From a virus, in IMG/VR virus record IMGVR_UViG_3300035183_000841, positions 1 to 64,000 of that record: DNA of 64,000 nt. One strand, written 5' to 3'. Of the stretch, positions 20,133 to 28,231 are shown in pieces. The stretch's first letter is position 1. Every line of letters starts with the position of its first letter. The notes under the pieces were generated by a model. It was not told the origin of the DNA. It ran no database searches and saw only the letters and a list, made by a program, of their open reading frames with translations. Made by a program: the position numbers and the translations under genes.

Positions 20133-20339
20133 ATGAAACAGGAGAGGGTGCAGAAACAGAAGAAACCAGCGAGGCGTCAGGAAGAGCCCCTACCGCAAGA
20201 GACGGATTCGCCCCAAAAGAGCGATGCCTCTGATAAACTCATATCCGAACTCGACGACATCCTTGACGAGATCGACGAGGTGCTCGAGGAGAACGCCGAG
20301 GAATTCGTGAAGAACTACATCCAAAAAGGGGGACAATGA
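20133..20339 (+). CDS. pup: Prokaryotic ubiquitin-like protein (Pup) homologue
   Basis: A 68-residue protein whose last 24 residues read DEIDEVLEENAEEFV then KNYIQKGGQ. From memory this matches mycobacterial Pup (DEIDDVLEENAEDFVRAYVQKGGQ family end) at 19 of 24 positions, including GGQ. In actinobacteria Dop deamidates the terminal Gln, PafA links Pup to lysines, and the coiled part binds the Mpa proteasomal ATPase. The N-terminal 30 residues differ from host Pups, being Lys/Arg/Pro-rich (KQKKPARRQEEPLPQ). No pafA, dop, mpa or proteasome gene was seen in the window, so it would have to use host enzymes. Gene is probably leaderless. Confidence 0.92.
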   Translation: MKQERVQKQKKPARRQEEPLPQETDSPQKSDASDKLISELDDILDEIDEVLEENAEEFVKNYIQKGGQ

Positions 20340-20366
20340 CGAGAAAATCCGCCGGAAAGGAGGAAT

Positions 20367-20729
20367 ATGCACAAAAAACTACCTGTTTCCGCGCAATATC
20401 GGGTCGCTGGGAACCTCTGTAAGGCACTCGCCGCATCGAAGAACACCGTAGATAAAGCACTGCTCATATGCGGCTATGCCGCCATCTTGAAGAGGATCTC
20501 GGAGAGCAACCTCATCGCGGTTTCTTCGTATGCTGGTGTAGACTTCACCGATGGTACGCCATCGGATATCCTGCGCTACTACGTGAAGGCAGGCTTCATC
20601 GAGATCATCGATGAAGGGAAGGGAGTGGCAAGCATCTTCGATGATGATATCATTGAAGAAGAAGATGATGAACTTCGCTATGCGAAGGCGCAGATCGAGA
20701 AATACAGGAGAGATCTTCTGAATGGCTGA
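20367..20729 (+). CDS. Hypothetical protein downstream of Pup
   Basis: A 120-residue protein with an excellent AAAGGAGGAAT site. A helical first half (QYRVAGNLCKALAASKNTVD), a possible winged-helix segment with DILRYYVKAGFIEII, then an acidic stretch (FDDDIIEEEDDEL) and a basic helix. The likely co-transcription with Pup makes it a candidate adaptor or target. No family recognised. Confidence 0.65.
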   Translation: MHKKLPVSAQYRVAGNLCKALAASKNTVDKALLICGYAAILKRISESNLIAVSSYAGVDFTDGTPSDILRYYVKAGFIEIIDEGKGVASIFDDDIIEEEDDELRYAKAQIEKYRRDLLNG

Positions 20730-21036
20730 ACCTATCGGAGAATACCTATGCAAGAAGTGCGGCAAGATGCCGATAGATAATCCGTCTGCCGTGGTCATCA
20801 CGTTCCCCGAAGGGCTTAAGATGCCTGTCGCCGAGATAAAGTGCCACGGATGCGGCTCGAAGGTCCGTTCCGAGCTCACTTGGGAGGATGCCATCTTGTT
20901 CGATCAGGCGGGCGTCACCGTGAGGGGCTTCTCATTCGTAAGAGGGCCAGCACTCACCCAAGAAGAGATAGATTCATTCATCGCGAACTTCGACCGGGAA
21001 GTCGAACGATTCTTGGATATCTGTAGCCGCAAATGA
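20722..21036 (+). CDS. Zinc-ribbon protein (104 aa)
   Basis: CKKCG near the N-terminus and CHGCG at residues 41-45 form a zinc ribbon with strands between. Overlaps its neighbours by 8 and 4 bases. Function unknown. Confidence 0.65.
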   Translation: MAEPIGEYLCKKCGKMPIDNPSAVVITFPEGLKMPVAEIKCHGCGSKVRSELTWEDAILFDQAGVTVRGFSFVRGPALTQEEIDSFIANFDREVERFLDICSRK

Positions 21037-22013
21037 TCGACTCCATCGCTATCTACATGGTTCCACCATCACAGGGGCCCGTGGATGGGTACTCCTACGC
21101 TGGTCTGAAGATGGTCGAGGCACTGAAAGCACTAGGGTACTCGACCCCATGGCGCGATGATGATGCTCCCGTTTCGATCTCTTTCTGCCAGCCGGAATGG
21201 TATTCCCATGCGCAGTCTCAGTTCCGTATCGGATACACCCCATGGGAATCCACCGTGATACCGAAATGGTGGCCCCAACACATGAACGAGATGGATCTCA
21301 TCTGGACCACTTCGAAGTTCTGCAAGGAAGTATTCGAAGACAATGGGGTTACGACCGAGATCCTCGTGGTACCGCACGGGATCGACATCAATGAATTCAC
21401 ACTATCACCTCGCAAGGAGGAAGATACCTTCTATTTCCTCCATATAGGAGAACCGGCGACCAGGAAGGGCGGGCAGATGGTCGTCGATGCGTTCTGCAAG
21501 GTCTTCGCCGATGACGATTCGACCAGGCTCATCATCAAGGCGAACGGATGGGCCGAGTGTCGGCTCCGCGAGCCGTTCGGGCCGGTCGATACTCACCCGA
21601 GGATAGAACTGATAAAGGAACTTCTGAACATCCACGAGTTAAACGCCCTTTACCACCGCTGCCATGCGCTGATCTACCCATCGAACGGAGAAGGGTTCGG
21701 ACTTATCCCGTTCCAGGCCATCGCCACCGGTATGCCGACGGCAGCGGTCGTATGGGGGGGCATAGCGGAGTTCGGCGAGTACTGCATCCCTATCGATTAC
21801 AAGGTGGGGTCATCCGGCCACAGCTACCATCTCGGCGATTGGGCGCATCCAGACTTCGACAGCCTCTGCGAGGTGATGTATGATATCCGGCACCGGTACT
21901 CAGACTATGCAAGGGATGCCTACGATAACGCATTGGACGTTAGGAGGGAGTGGCAGTGGAAAGATATCATAGAGAACGCATTGAACATCAGTCTTTCTAA
22001 AGGCAAATCCTGA
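21033..22013 (+). CDS. GT-B glycosyltransferase (GT4-like)
   Basis: A 326-residue protein with a GT-B architecture: N-terminal part with GYTPWEST, the linker LVVPHGIDINEF, and a C-terminal domain with FLHIGEPATRKGGQMVVDAF, LYHRCHALIYPSNGEGFGLIPFQAIATGMP. The EGFGLIPFQA stretch is the nucleotide-sugar binding E-x7-E region. Donor and acceptor unknown. Together with the aminotransferase and acetyltransferase downstream it may decorate DNA, virion proteins or the host surface. Confidence 0.85.
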   Translation: MIDSIAIYMVPPSQGPVDGYSYAGLKMVEALKALGYSTPWRDDDAPVSISFCQPEWYSHAQSQFRIGYTPWESTVIPKWWPQHMNEMDLIWTTSKFCKEVFEDNGVTTEILVVPHGIDINEFTLSPRKEEDTFYFLHIGEPATRKGGQMVVDAFCKVFADDDSTRLIIKANGWAECRLREPFGPVDTHPRIELIKELLNIHELNALYHRCHALIYPSNGEGFGLIPFQAIATGMPTAAVVWGGIAEFGEYCIPIDYKVGSSGHSYHLGDWAHPDFDSLCEVMYDIRHRYSDYARDAYDNALDVRREWQWKDIIENALNISLSKGKS

Positions 22014-22087
22014 CCCCCTCAGGGGACGGGAGTATACTTTCCCTCATCTTCGGTTGATTCGAGTAAACCATTCAGGAGGTGCTTCAG

Positions 22088-24841
22088 TTGTCTTCACCGC
22101 AACTTACGGAACAAGCTATCAGGGTATTGGAGGAGAGGTATTTCGATAAGGACGAGAACGGGAACATCATCGAGGATTGGGAAGGTCTTTCACGAAGGGT
22201 CGCCAGAGCTATAGCTTCTATCGAGTCCAGGTACGGGGTTGACCCGAGGCCGTGGGAGGAGTCGTTCTTCGACGCGATCTACAACCTCCGTTTCGTGCCG
22301 AACAGCCCAACACTGTTCAATGCTGGATCGCGTGGCGGGCTCGGGCTGCTGAGCGCCTGCTTCGTTCAGGTGCCCGACGATTCACTTGACTCTATCATGT
22401 TGCATGCTTGGCGTTCGGCGAAGCTGTTCCAGGCTGGCGCTGGAGTAGGGTATAACTTCTCCAACCTGCGGGAAGAAGGGGCCATGGTCCGTTCTTCCAT
22501 GCGTCCATCCTCTGGAGCGATCTCCTTCATGTACCACATCTTCAACTCCATCGGCGAGGTCGTGAAGCAGGGCGGTCGTCGGCGCGCAGCGATGATGGGT
22601 CTTCTGAACGATGACCACCCAGAGATCGAGAGGTTCGTCACGTTCAAGAATCATGAATCTTCACTTACGAACTTCAACATCTCGGTGTTCGCCTCCAACC
22701 GGTTCATGGAATCCGTTGAGAAGAACAAGCCGTGGCACCTCCTGGGTAGAACCAGCGGCAACGTTGTGAAGACCATCTCTGCGAAGGCGCTGATGGAGCA
22801 GATCGCCGAGAACAACTGGAAGATGGCCGAACCCGGGATGATCTGGCGCGACGCCATCAACCGGTACAACCCACTAGCTCATCTCGGCGAGAAGTATCAG
22901 ATCAACGCGGTGAATCCATGCGTCAGTGGAGACACCCGCATCCTGACCTCCCATGGTTATGTGCCGATACGTTCGGTGGTGGGGACCAAGGTGGAGGTCT
23001 GGAACGGCCAGCAGTGGTCGAAGGTTACCCCTAAGGTGACGGGTAGGAACCAGGACATGCTGAAGGTCACGCTGAGCGACGGCTCCCAGCTGCGATGCAC
23101 CCTGTACCACGGGTTCCACATCTGGGATGAGTCTCGTCCGTTCAGCCGGAGCACCCCGGTCCTGGTGGAGGCCAAAGACCTCCGTCCGGGCATGAAGCTG
23201 TGGAAGTACCAGATGCCCGTCATCGTAGAGGGCGAAGAGGTCGATACATCCGTCGCCTACACCCAGGGCGTGTACGCCGGGGACGGCTATCTCGCTAAGG
23301 ATCGGCAACAGCCGTGGGTGTACCTGTACGGGGAGAAGACGAACCTGCTGGACGGGATGGTGTACAGGTACCAGCACACTTCCGATAAATCACGCAGGGT
23401 AGAGGTCTGCCTCGATAGGGATGTGATCAAGGAGAAGACCTTCGTACCGTTCAACTGGTCTCTCGACGCCAGGTTGGCATGGCTTGCTGGGCTGATCGAT
23501 ACCGACGGGACCATCACTCGAGATGGGAGCATCCAGATCGGAAGCATCAACAAGGAGTTCCTTGATGAAGTGAGGCTGATGCTTACCACGATGGGTGTTC
23601 GGGCTAAGGTGACGTTCATGCGTTCCGGCGGTCCTCGTCGGATGCCCGATGGTCATGGGGGGACGAAGGAGTACGAGACCAAAGACTGCTACCGTTTGAT
23701 CATCGCGGGGTCTGATGTCGTCACCCTCCGCCAGTACGGGCTCAGCGACTTCCTCCGCAGGGTGGACGTGCGGAACGTCTCCTGCAACCGCAGCGCCACC
23801 CAGTTCGTCCGCGTCGTCTCCGTAGAGCCGGATGGATTCGAGGAGGAAGTGTTCTGCTTCAATGAGCCGATCAATCACACCGGCACGTTCAACGGAATAG
23901 TCACGGCGCAGTGCTCCGAAGCTACCCTTCTCAATTTCGGCAATTGCTGTTTGGGGAGCATCAACCTCGTGAAACACTTGCATGGCAAGGAGATCGACTG
24001 GGATGCGCTTGAAGCGACCACCCGTCTCGCCGTGCGGTTCCTCGATGATGTCATCGACGCCGACAACCATGTCGCGCCGGAGTTCGAGAAGGCCGCGAAG
24101 GATGTGCGCCGTATCGGCATCGGCGTAACCGGTTTCGCAGATGTGCTCGTGATGATGGATATCGTCTACGGCTCCGAATCCTCGTTCCGGGTGGCTCATG
24201 AGGTAGCTTCGTTCCTGAACCGGATCGCCGTTGATGAGTCGAGCAAGATCGCGATGGAGAAAGGACCGTATCCGCTGTGGGACAAGAGCCTTCACAAGGA
24301 CATGGGGCTCGTCCTTCGGAACATCTCGCTCCTTTCCATCGCACCAGAGGGTTCGAGGTCCATCATCACCAACACCTCGCCTTCGATAGAGCCGAACTTC
24401 GGCAGGGTTATAGTGAGGACCAACAAGGGGATCGGATCAGGAACGTTCCCCCATCCGCTCGCATCGAACCCGGCGTTCCGGACGACCTACGAGGTCCCGT
24501 TCTGGGCGCACATCAAGATGCAGTCCGTGTGGCAGAACGCGATGAACGAGAATATGGTCGGTCAGGCGATAAGCAAGACGAACAACGCGCCGAAAGACAT
24601 AAGTCCTGACGAAATGGCAGAAGCGTATCTCGAGGCATGGCGGATCGGATGCAAAGGGCTCACCGTGTATCGGGACACCAGTCGAGATGCGGTTTATTAC
24701 GAGCATAAGGATGATGAAGTCCGGGACGAACACGGCAGGCTCGTGCTAGAATGCGCTACCGGTGTATGTGACATAGGTATGGCGAAGCCTCCTGTAAGGG
24801 CATTCAAGGAGCACGATGACGCAAAGGTATTACGGGGATGA
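22088..24841 (+). CDS. nrdJ: Adenosylcobalamin-dependent ribonucleotide reductase with intein
   Basis: Class II reductase interrupted by an in-frame intein. Landmarks: NSPTLFNAG, GLLSACFVQVPDDSL, SSGAISFMYHIFNSIGEVVKQGG split by a short gap, NPCSE rebuilt on splicing, and NTSPSIEPNFG. The mature protein would be about 586 residues, short for the family. It reduces ribonucleotides for phage DNA synthesis. The likely start is TTG 22088, eight bases after AGGAGG; the GTG at 22079 overlaps the ribosome site. A TATACT at 22033 may be its -10, but no clear -35 is seen. The 3' end overlaps the acetyltransferase gene by 26 bases. Confidence 0.93.
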   Translation: MSSPQLTEQAIRVLEERYFDKDENGNIIEDWEGLSRRVARAIASIESRYGVDPRPWEESFFDAIYNLRFVPNSPTLFNAGSRGGLGLLSACFVQVPDDSLDSIMLHAWRSAKLFQAGAGVGYNFSNLREEGAMVRSSMRPSSGAISFMYHIFNSIGEVVKQGGRRRAAMMGLLNDDHPEIERFVTFKNHESSLTNFNISVFASNRFMESVEKNKPWHLLGRTSGNVVKTISAKALMEQIAENNWKMAEPGMIWRDAINRYNPLAHLGEKYQINAVNPCVSGDTRILTSHGYVPIRSVVGTKVEVWNGQQWSKVTPKVTGRNQDMLKVTLSDGSQLRCTLYHGFHIWDESRPFSRSTPVLVEAKDLRPGMKLWKYQMPVIVEGEEVDTSVAYTQGVYAGDGYLAKDRQQPWVYLYGEKTNLLDGMVYRYQHTSDKSRRVEVCLDRDVIKEKTFVPFNWSLDARLAWLAGLIDTDGTITRDGSIQIGSINKEFLDEVRLMLTTMGVRAKVTFMRSGGPRRMPDGHGGTKEYETKDCYRLIIAGSDVVTLRQYGLSDFLRRVDVRNVSCNRSATQFVRVVSVEPDGFEEEVFCFNEPINHTGTFNGIVTAQCSEATLLNFGNCCLGSINLVKHLHGKEIDWDALEATTRLAVRFLDDVIDADNHVAPEFEKAAKDVRRIGIGVTGFADVLVMMDIVYGSESSFRVAHEVASFLNRIAVDESSKIAMEKGPYPLWDKSLHKDMGLVLRNISLLSIAPEGSRSIITNTSPSIEPNFGRVIVRTNKGIGSGTFPHPLASNPAFRTTYEVPFWAHIKMQSVWQNAMNENMVGQAISKTNNAPKDISPDEMAEAYLEAWRIGCKGLTVYRDTSRDAVYYEHKDDEVRDEHGRLVLECATGVCDIGMAKPPVRAFKEHDDAKVLRG
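22919..23911 (+). mobile_element. LAGLIDADG intein in nrdJ (331 aa)
   Basis: Begins CVSGDTRIL (Cys1, block A) and ends INHTGTFNGIVTAQ before the +1 Cys of the extein NPCSE motif. So it sits right before the predicted radical cysteine and splicing is needed for activity. The endonuclease part contains GVYAGDGYL and WLAGLIDTDGTI, the two LAGLIDADG helices. The penultimate/terminal residues are Ala-Gln rather than His-Asn. Confidence 0.9.
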
Positions 24842-25364
24842 GACGTATTGGTTCCGCCCTGTAGAGGAATCTGACCTCGAAGTACTGACAGAGCATAGGA
24901 ACGACTTCGAGACTTGGACCAAGCTAACATCGCCCCTGCCCGTGATGGCTCATCGGCAGGCCAGATGGCTCGAGTCTTTAGGCCATGAAAATATGTATTT
25001 CATAGGCCACTACAGAGAGGACGGCATGAGCCTGCTTCGGCTCACCGATATCGACTGGGCGAACCGTCATGCCGCCGTAGGGCTGGATGTGTTCAAGCCG
25101 TACCGTGGGTTCGGCCACGCGAAACCACTCTTCGCCCTGCTCTGTAGGTATGCCATACGGGAACTGGGGATGCACAGGCTATGGCTCTTGGTGCTCGAAG
25201 ACAACATCGCCGCCCAACGGGTCTATCGTTCGGTGAACTTCATTGAGGAGGGACGGTTCAGACAGCACATATTCAGGCACGGGAAGTTCAAGGATTACGT
25301 ATTGATGGGAGTATTGGAGGAAGAATTCGATGATTCAGCAATTCAAAGTTCATATGAATCCTGA
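24816..25364 (+). CDS. GNAT-family N-acetyltransferase
   Basis: A 182-residue RimJ/RimL-like GNAT: FRPVEESDLEVL, then AAVGLDVFKPYRGFGHAKPL (acetyl-CoA loop), and LWLLVLEDNIAAQRVYRSVNF (the N-AxxxYxxxGF-like helix). Sequence and context resemble the acetyltransferases that act on amino-sugar nucleotides in sialic-acid-like pathways. Next to a sugar aminotransferase it likely acylates the amino sugar; a protein substrate is also possible. Confidence 0.8.
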   Translation: MTQRYYGDETYWFRPVEESDLEVLTEHRNDFETWTKLTSPLPVMAHRQARWLESLGHENMYFIGHYREDGMSLLRLTDIDWANRHAAVGLDVFKPYRGFGHAKPLFALLCRYAIRELGMHRLWLLVLEDNIAAQRVYRSVNFIEEGRFRQHIFRHGKFKDYVLMGVLEEEFDDSAIQSSYES

Positions 25365-26442
25365 GGCCGTCAACAAGGTGAGAACCGTTCTCGGTTCCGG
25401 CTACATCGGCCAGGGATCCCGCGTCGAGGAGTTCGAGGAGCGGCTGAAGGAGAAGCTTGGTTTCAGTTATGGGGTAACGGTGAACTCAGGGACGGCCGCA
25501 CTCACGCTCGCGCTCCGATTGATCGGGGTCGGGCCGGGGGATTCGGTGGTGAGCACCCCGATGACCTGTTTGGCTACCAATGCCGCTATCACGCTCACCG
25601 GGGCAGACATCGTATGGGCTGATATCGATAAGTACGGCAACATCGATCCCGAGTCGGTAAGTGAGTCGATAAGGCCGAACACGAAAGCGGTCATGGCTGT
25701 CGACTGGGGTGGTATCCCTTGCGACTTCGATGCGCTTCGGAAGGCGATCGATGCAGCTCCGGCGAGAGGCACCCACGATATCCCGATCATCCAGGATGCT
25801 GCCCACGCCTTCGGTGCGACGTACCATGGCCGTCCCGTCGCTGCATGCGCCGACTACACCGCCTTCTCTTTCCAAGCCATCAAGCACCTCACCACCGGTG
25901 ATGGGGGGTTGCTCGTCGTCCCCGCGTCCCAGTACAAACGGGCTAAGCTGCTCAGGTGGTACGGACTCGATCGCACTTCCGGGGACAGGATGCGATGCCT
26001 CCAGAACGTCTATGAGATCGGCGATAAAATGCACATGAACGATATCGCCGCCGCGATAGGGCTCGGAAATCTCGAGTCCGTCGATGAGGTCGTGGCCAAA
26101 CACCGCGAGAACGCCAGGTACTACAACGACATCTTCTCGCTCTACGGCGGACTGGTGGAAGTCCCACCAGGTGACGTAGATCCCTCTTACTGGATATACA
26201 CCATCCACGTACCGGAACCAGCGGATTTCGAGCAGTTCATGTTCCACAACGGCGTCTCGGTATCGAGAGTACACAACCGGAATGACAACTACACCGCCTT
26301 CGAAGCATACTGGAAGCCGCTGCCGAACCTAGATAAGTGGTTCTCCACCATGACCTGTATCCCCGTCGGGTGGTGGCTGACCGTCGAGGACCGTAGTCGA
26401 ATCACTGAGCTGGTTATCCGCTACATCACTCCGAGCTGGTGA
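25330..26442 (+). CDS. DegT/DnrJ/EryC1/StrS-type sugar aminotransferase
   Basis: A 370-residue PLP enzyme: SGYIGQGSRVEEFEERL, NSGTAALTLALRLIGVGPGD, D156 in IIQDAAHAFG, and the PLP lysine K185 in SFQAIKHLTTGDGG. These enzymes aminate keto-sugar nucleotides. ATG 25330 follows GGAGGAA within the end of the GNAT gene, which indicates coupled expression. With the GNAT and glycosyltransferases this forms a plausible amino-sugar transfer pathway. Confidence 0.9.
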   Translation: MIQQFKVHMNPEAVNKVRTVLGSGYIGQGSRVEEFEERLKEKLGFSYGVTVNSGTAALTLALRLIGVGPGDSVVSTPMTCLATNAAITLTGADIVWADIDKYGNIDPESVSESIRPNTKAVMAVDWGGIPCDFDALRKAIDAAPARGTHDIPIIQDAAHAFGATYHGRPVAACADYTAFSFQAIKHLTTGDGGLLVVPASQYKRAKLLRWYGLDRTSGDRMRCLQNVYEIGDKMHMNDIAAAIGLGNLESVDEVVAKHRENARYYNDIFSLYGGLVEVPPGDVDPSYWIYTIHVPEPADFEQFMFHNGVSVSRVHNRNDNYTAFEAYWKPLPNLDKWFSTMTCIPVGWWLTVEDRSRITELVIRYITPSW

Positions 26443-26443
26443 T

Positions 26444-26899
26444 ATGAAAACCAGGTTCGTCGATAAACTCATCGGTATGGCTTCGTCTGTGGACGGGCGG
26501 TACCGTCTTGCAGCTATGGTCTATGACGACAAACACAACCCGATATCGTTCGGGACAAACTCCTATGTGAAGACCCATCCCGTCCAAGCGGCGCTGACCG
26601 GAGCGCAGAAGATCTTCATCCATGCTGAGATACAGGCACTGCTTCGAGCTTCCGGGAGACAAAGTAGAGGCATCTTGGTCGTGCGTGTGAACAAACATGG
26701 GCTTGCCATGGCGAGGCCGTGTCGTGCCTGTTATTGGGCCATCATCGTTTCTGGGCTAAGTGAGATTATGTATTCAGATGAAACTGGTTCTATCATGAAA
26801 GAGTATGTCGATAGACCTGATGAGATTCAAGGTAGGATTCGTATGTTTAACGGTCGGCCATTGGGATCTCATGTACGACCACATGAGGAGTTTGTATGA
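26444..26899 (+). CDS. Cytidine/deoxycytidylate deaminase-like protein
   Basis: A 151-residue protein with H60-A-E62 and P92-C93-x2-C96, the zinc and proton-shuttle residues of the cytidine deaminase fold. Such phage enzymes usually convert dCMP to dUMP; nucleoside, sugar-linked or other substrates cannot be excluded, and the chain lacks an evident nucleotide-binding insert. ATG is one base after the preceding stop. Confidence 0.75.
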   Translation: MKTRFVDKLIGMASSVDGRYRLAAMVYDDKHNPISFGTNSYVKTHPVQAALTGAQKIFIHAEIQALLRASGRQSRGILVVRVNKHGLAMARPCRACYWAIIVSGLSEIMYSDETGSIMKEYVDRPDEIQGRIRMFNGRPLGSHVRPHEEFV

Positions 26900-27461
26900 G
26901 TGCTGGCCCCATCCAAACAAAGAGGTTTACATCGTACCGAATCTCGACTTCCGGTTATCTGTTTCCGGCGCACTTAACAAGGGCTTCCGTTGGGCCTTGC
27001 GGGATGGATGCGACTACATCGTCTACGCCGCTGACGATGTGATCATCAAGGGTGACGACATCGAGCGGCTCCTCACGACGCTGATAGAGGAGGATAAGTG
27101 GGTCGTCTCCCTACAGCTCGGTGGGCTTGCGTTCTTCGCTATCAATCCGGTTGTCTTCGATGAAGTGGGATACTGGGATGAAGGGTTCTACCCGGCGTAC
27201 TTCGAAGATAACGATTGGTACTACCGCATCAAACTGAAAGACCCGAACAGGTACAAAGAGATACCCGGCCAATCGGTCCATCTAGAGAGTGTCACCTTGA
27301 AGCGGATGAGCCCGCATGAAGTGGAGAAGCATCATATCAATTTCCGCCGTAACCGAGACAGGTACATCGCCAAGTGGGGCGGAGAGCCTTACCATGAGAC
27401 GTTCACCGTTCCATGGAACGGCGCGGAACCACCTGGTTGGGCGGTAGGAGATACAGCATGA
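26820..27461 (+). CDS. GT-A fold glycosyltransferase (GT2-like)
   Basis: A 213-residue protein beginning MRFKVGFVCLTVGHW. It contains ADDVIIKGDD (DxD-like metal motif), VGYWDEGFYPAYFEDNDWYYRIK (the ED acid region of GT2 proteins) and a basic C-terminus. ATG 26805 is an alternative start. The gene overlaps the deaminase by 80 bases. Probable second glycosyltransferase of the sugar cluster. Confidence 0.8.
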   Translation: MRFKVGFVCLTVGHWDLMYDHMRSLYECWPHPNKEVYIVPNLDFRLSVSGALNKGFRWALRDGCDYIVYAADDVIIKGDDIERLLTTLIEEDKWVVSLQLGGLAFFAINPVVFDEVGYWDEGFYPAYFEDNDWYYRIKLKDPNRYKEIPGQSVHLESVTLKRMSPHEVEKHHINFRRNRDRYIAKWGGEPYHETFTVPWNGAEPPGWAVGDTA

Positions 27462-27829
27462 TTAACGATCAGGAACGTGCATTCATACGCCGCATCAACA
27501 GAACTCGACTATTGCATGGCCTCCCGAGACTGAAGCACGCACCGGACCAGGTATTCATCAACGCTCAGAGGCATAGCAAGAAGATGCTCGCGGAGAACCG
27601 TTTGTACCACAGCGACCCGCTCTCGACCGCCGTTGAAGGTGTGGACGTATGGAAAGTCGCGAGGGAGAACGTAGGTGTCGGCCTGTCTGTTCGGTCATTG
27701 CACAGGGCATTCATGGCATCTGAATACCATCGCCAGAACATCCTCGCTCGTGACGTGAGCAAGGTTGCCGTCGGCATCGCCTTCGGTGACGAAGGGCAAC
27801 TTTGGGTTACGGTCATCCTGTATGGATGA
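27458..27829 (+). CDS. CAP/SCP-domain protein
   Basis: A 123-residue protein with the CAP fold order: FIRRINRTRLLHGLPRL, AQRHSKKMLAENRLYHSDPL, ENVGVG, HRAFMASEYHRQNIL, and VAVGIAFGDEGQLWVTVILYG. His residues equivalent to the CAP cavity are present. No signal peptide is visible, unlike typical secreted SCP proteins, so release may need lysis or it is a virion part. GGAG precedes ATG by 7 bases. Confidence 0.8.
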   Translation: MINDQERAFIRRINRTRLLHGLPRLKHAPDQVFINAQRHSKKMLAENRLYHSDPLSTAVEGVDVWKVARENVGVGLSVRSLHRAFMASEYHRQNILARDVSKVAVGIAFGDEGQLWVTVILYG

Positions 27830-27913
27830 TTAGCCGATTTCTGGCTAAATCTTGCCTTTTTCATCGAGAAACACTACGATTTCATCAGAAAATTCCTAAA
27901 AATGGAGTGATTT

Positions 27914-28231
27914 ATGTCGAAATTATGGGTTCCACCCAACCAGACCTTCATCTGCTTATGGCTCGATGAGAACGGCAGATATGTGGTCAACGAAGATGGT
28001 GAGTTCCTCTGTGCGGAGTCCAAACGGATGGGTGATCCAGAGGTCGAGAAGAACATGAGGGCCGCTGCCAGGTACTACGGCATCGAAGGCGGTCAGCCGG
28101 TGTGGCGGCGCGGTCGGAAGGTCACGCATATGGAGTATGACACCCAGATGGAGCGACTCCTGGCCGGGCAGATCCCCGATGAGCGCGAGGCCATCGAAGC
28201 CGCAAAGGAGATTATGAAGGATGATGGATGA
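27914..28231 (+). CDS. Hypothetical protein upstream of portal
   Basis: A 105-residue protein starting MSKLWVPPNQTFICLWLDENG. The C-terminal half is helical and charged. It overlaps the portal gene by 11 bases and so is probably a structural or assembly partner. The preceding 84-base gap holds no clear element. Confidence 0.65.
   Translation: MSKLWVPPNQTFICLWLDENGRYVVNEDGEFLCAESKRMGDPEVEKNMRAAARYYGIEGGQPVWRRGRKVTHMEYDTQMERLLAGQIPDEREAIEAAKEIMKDDG

Noticed and set aside
22366-24344. Several - strand frames in the reductase gene
   Set aside because: Antisense to a gene with unmistakable motifs; none has recognisable domains.
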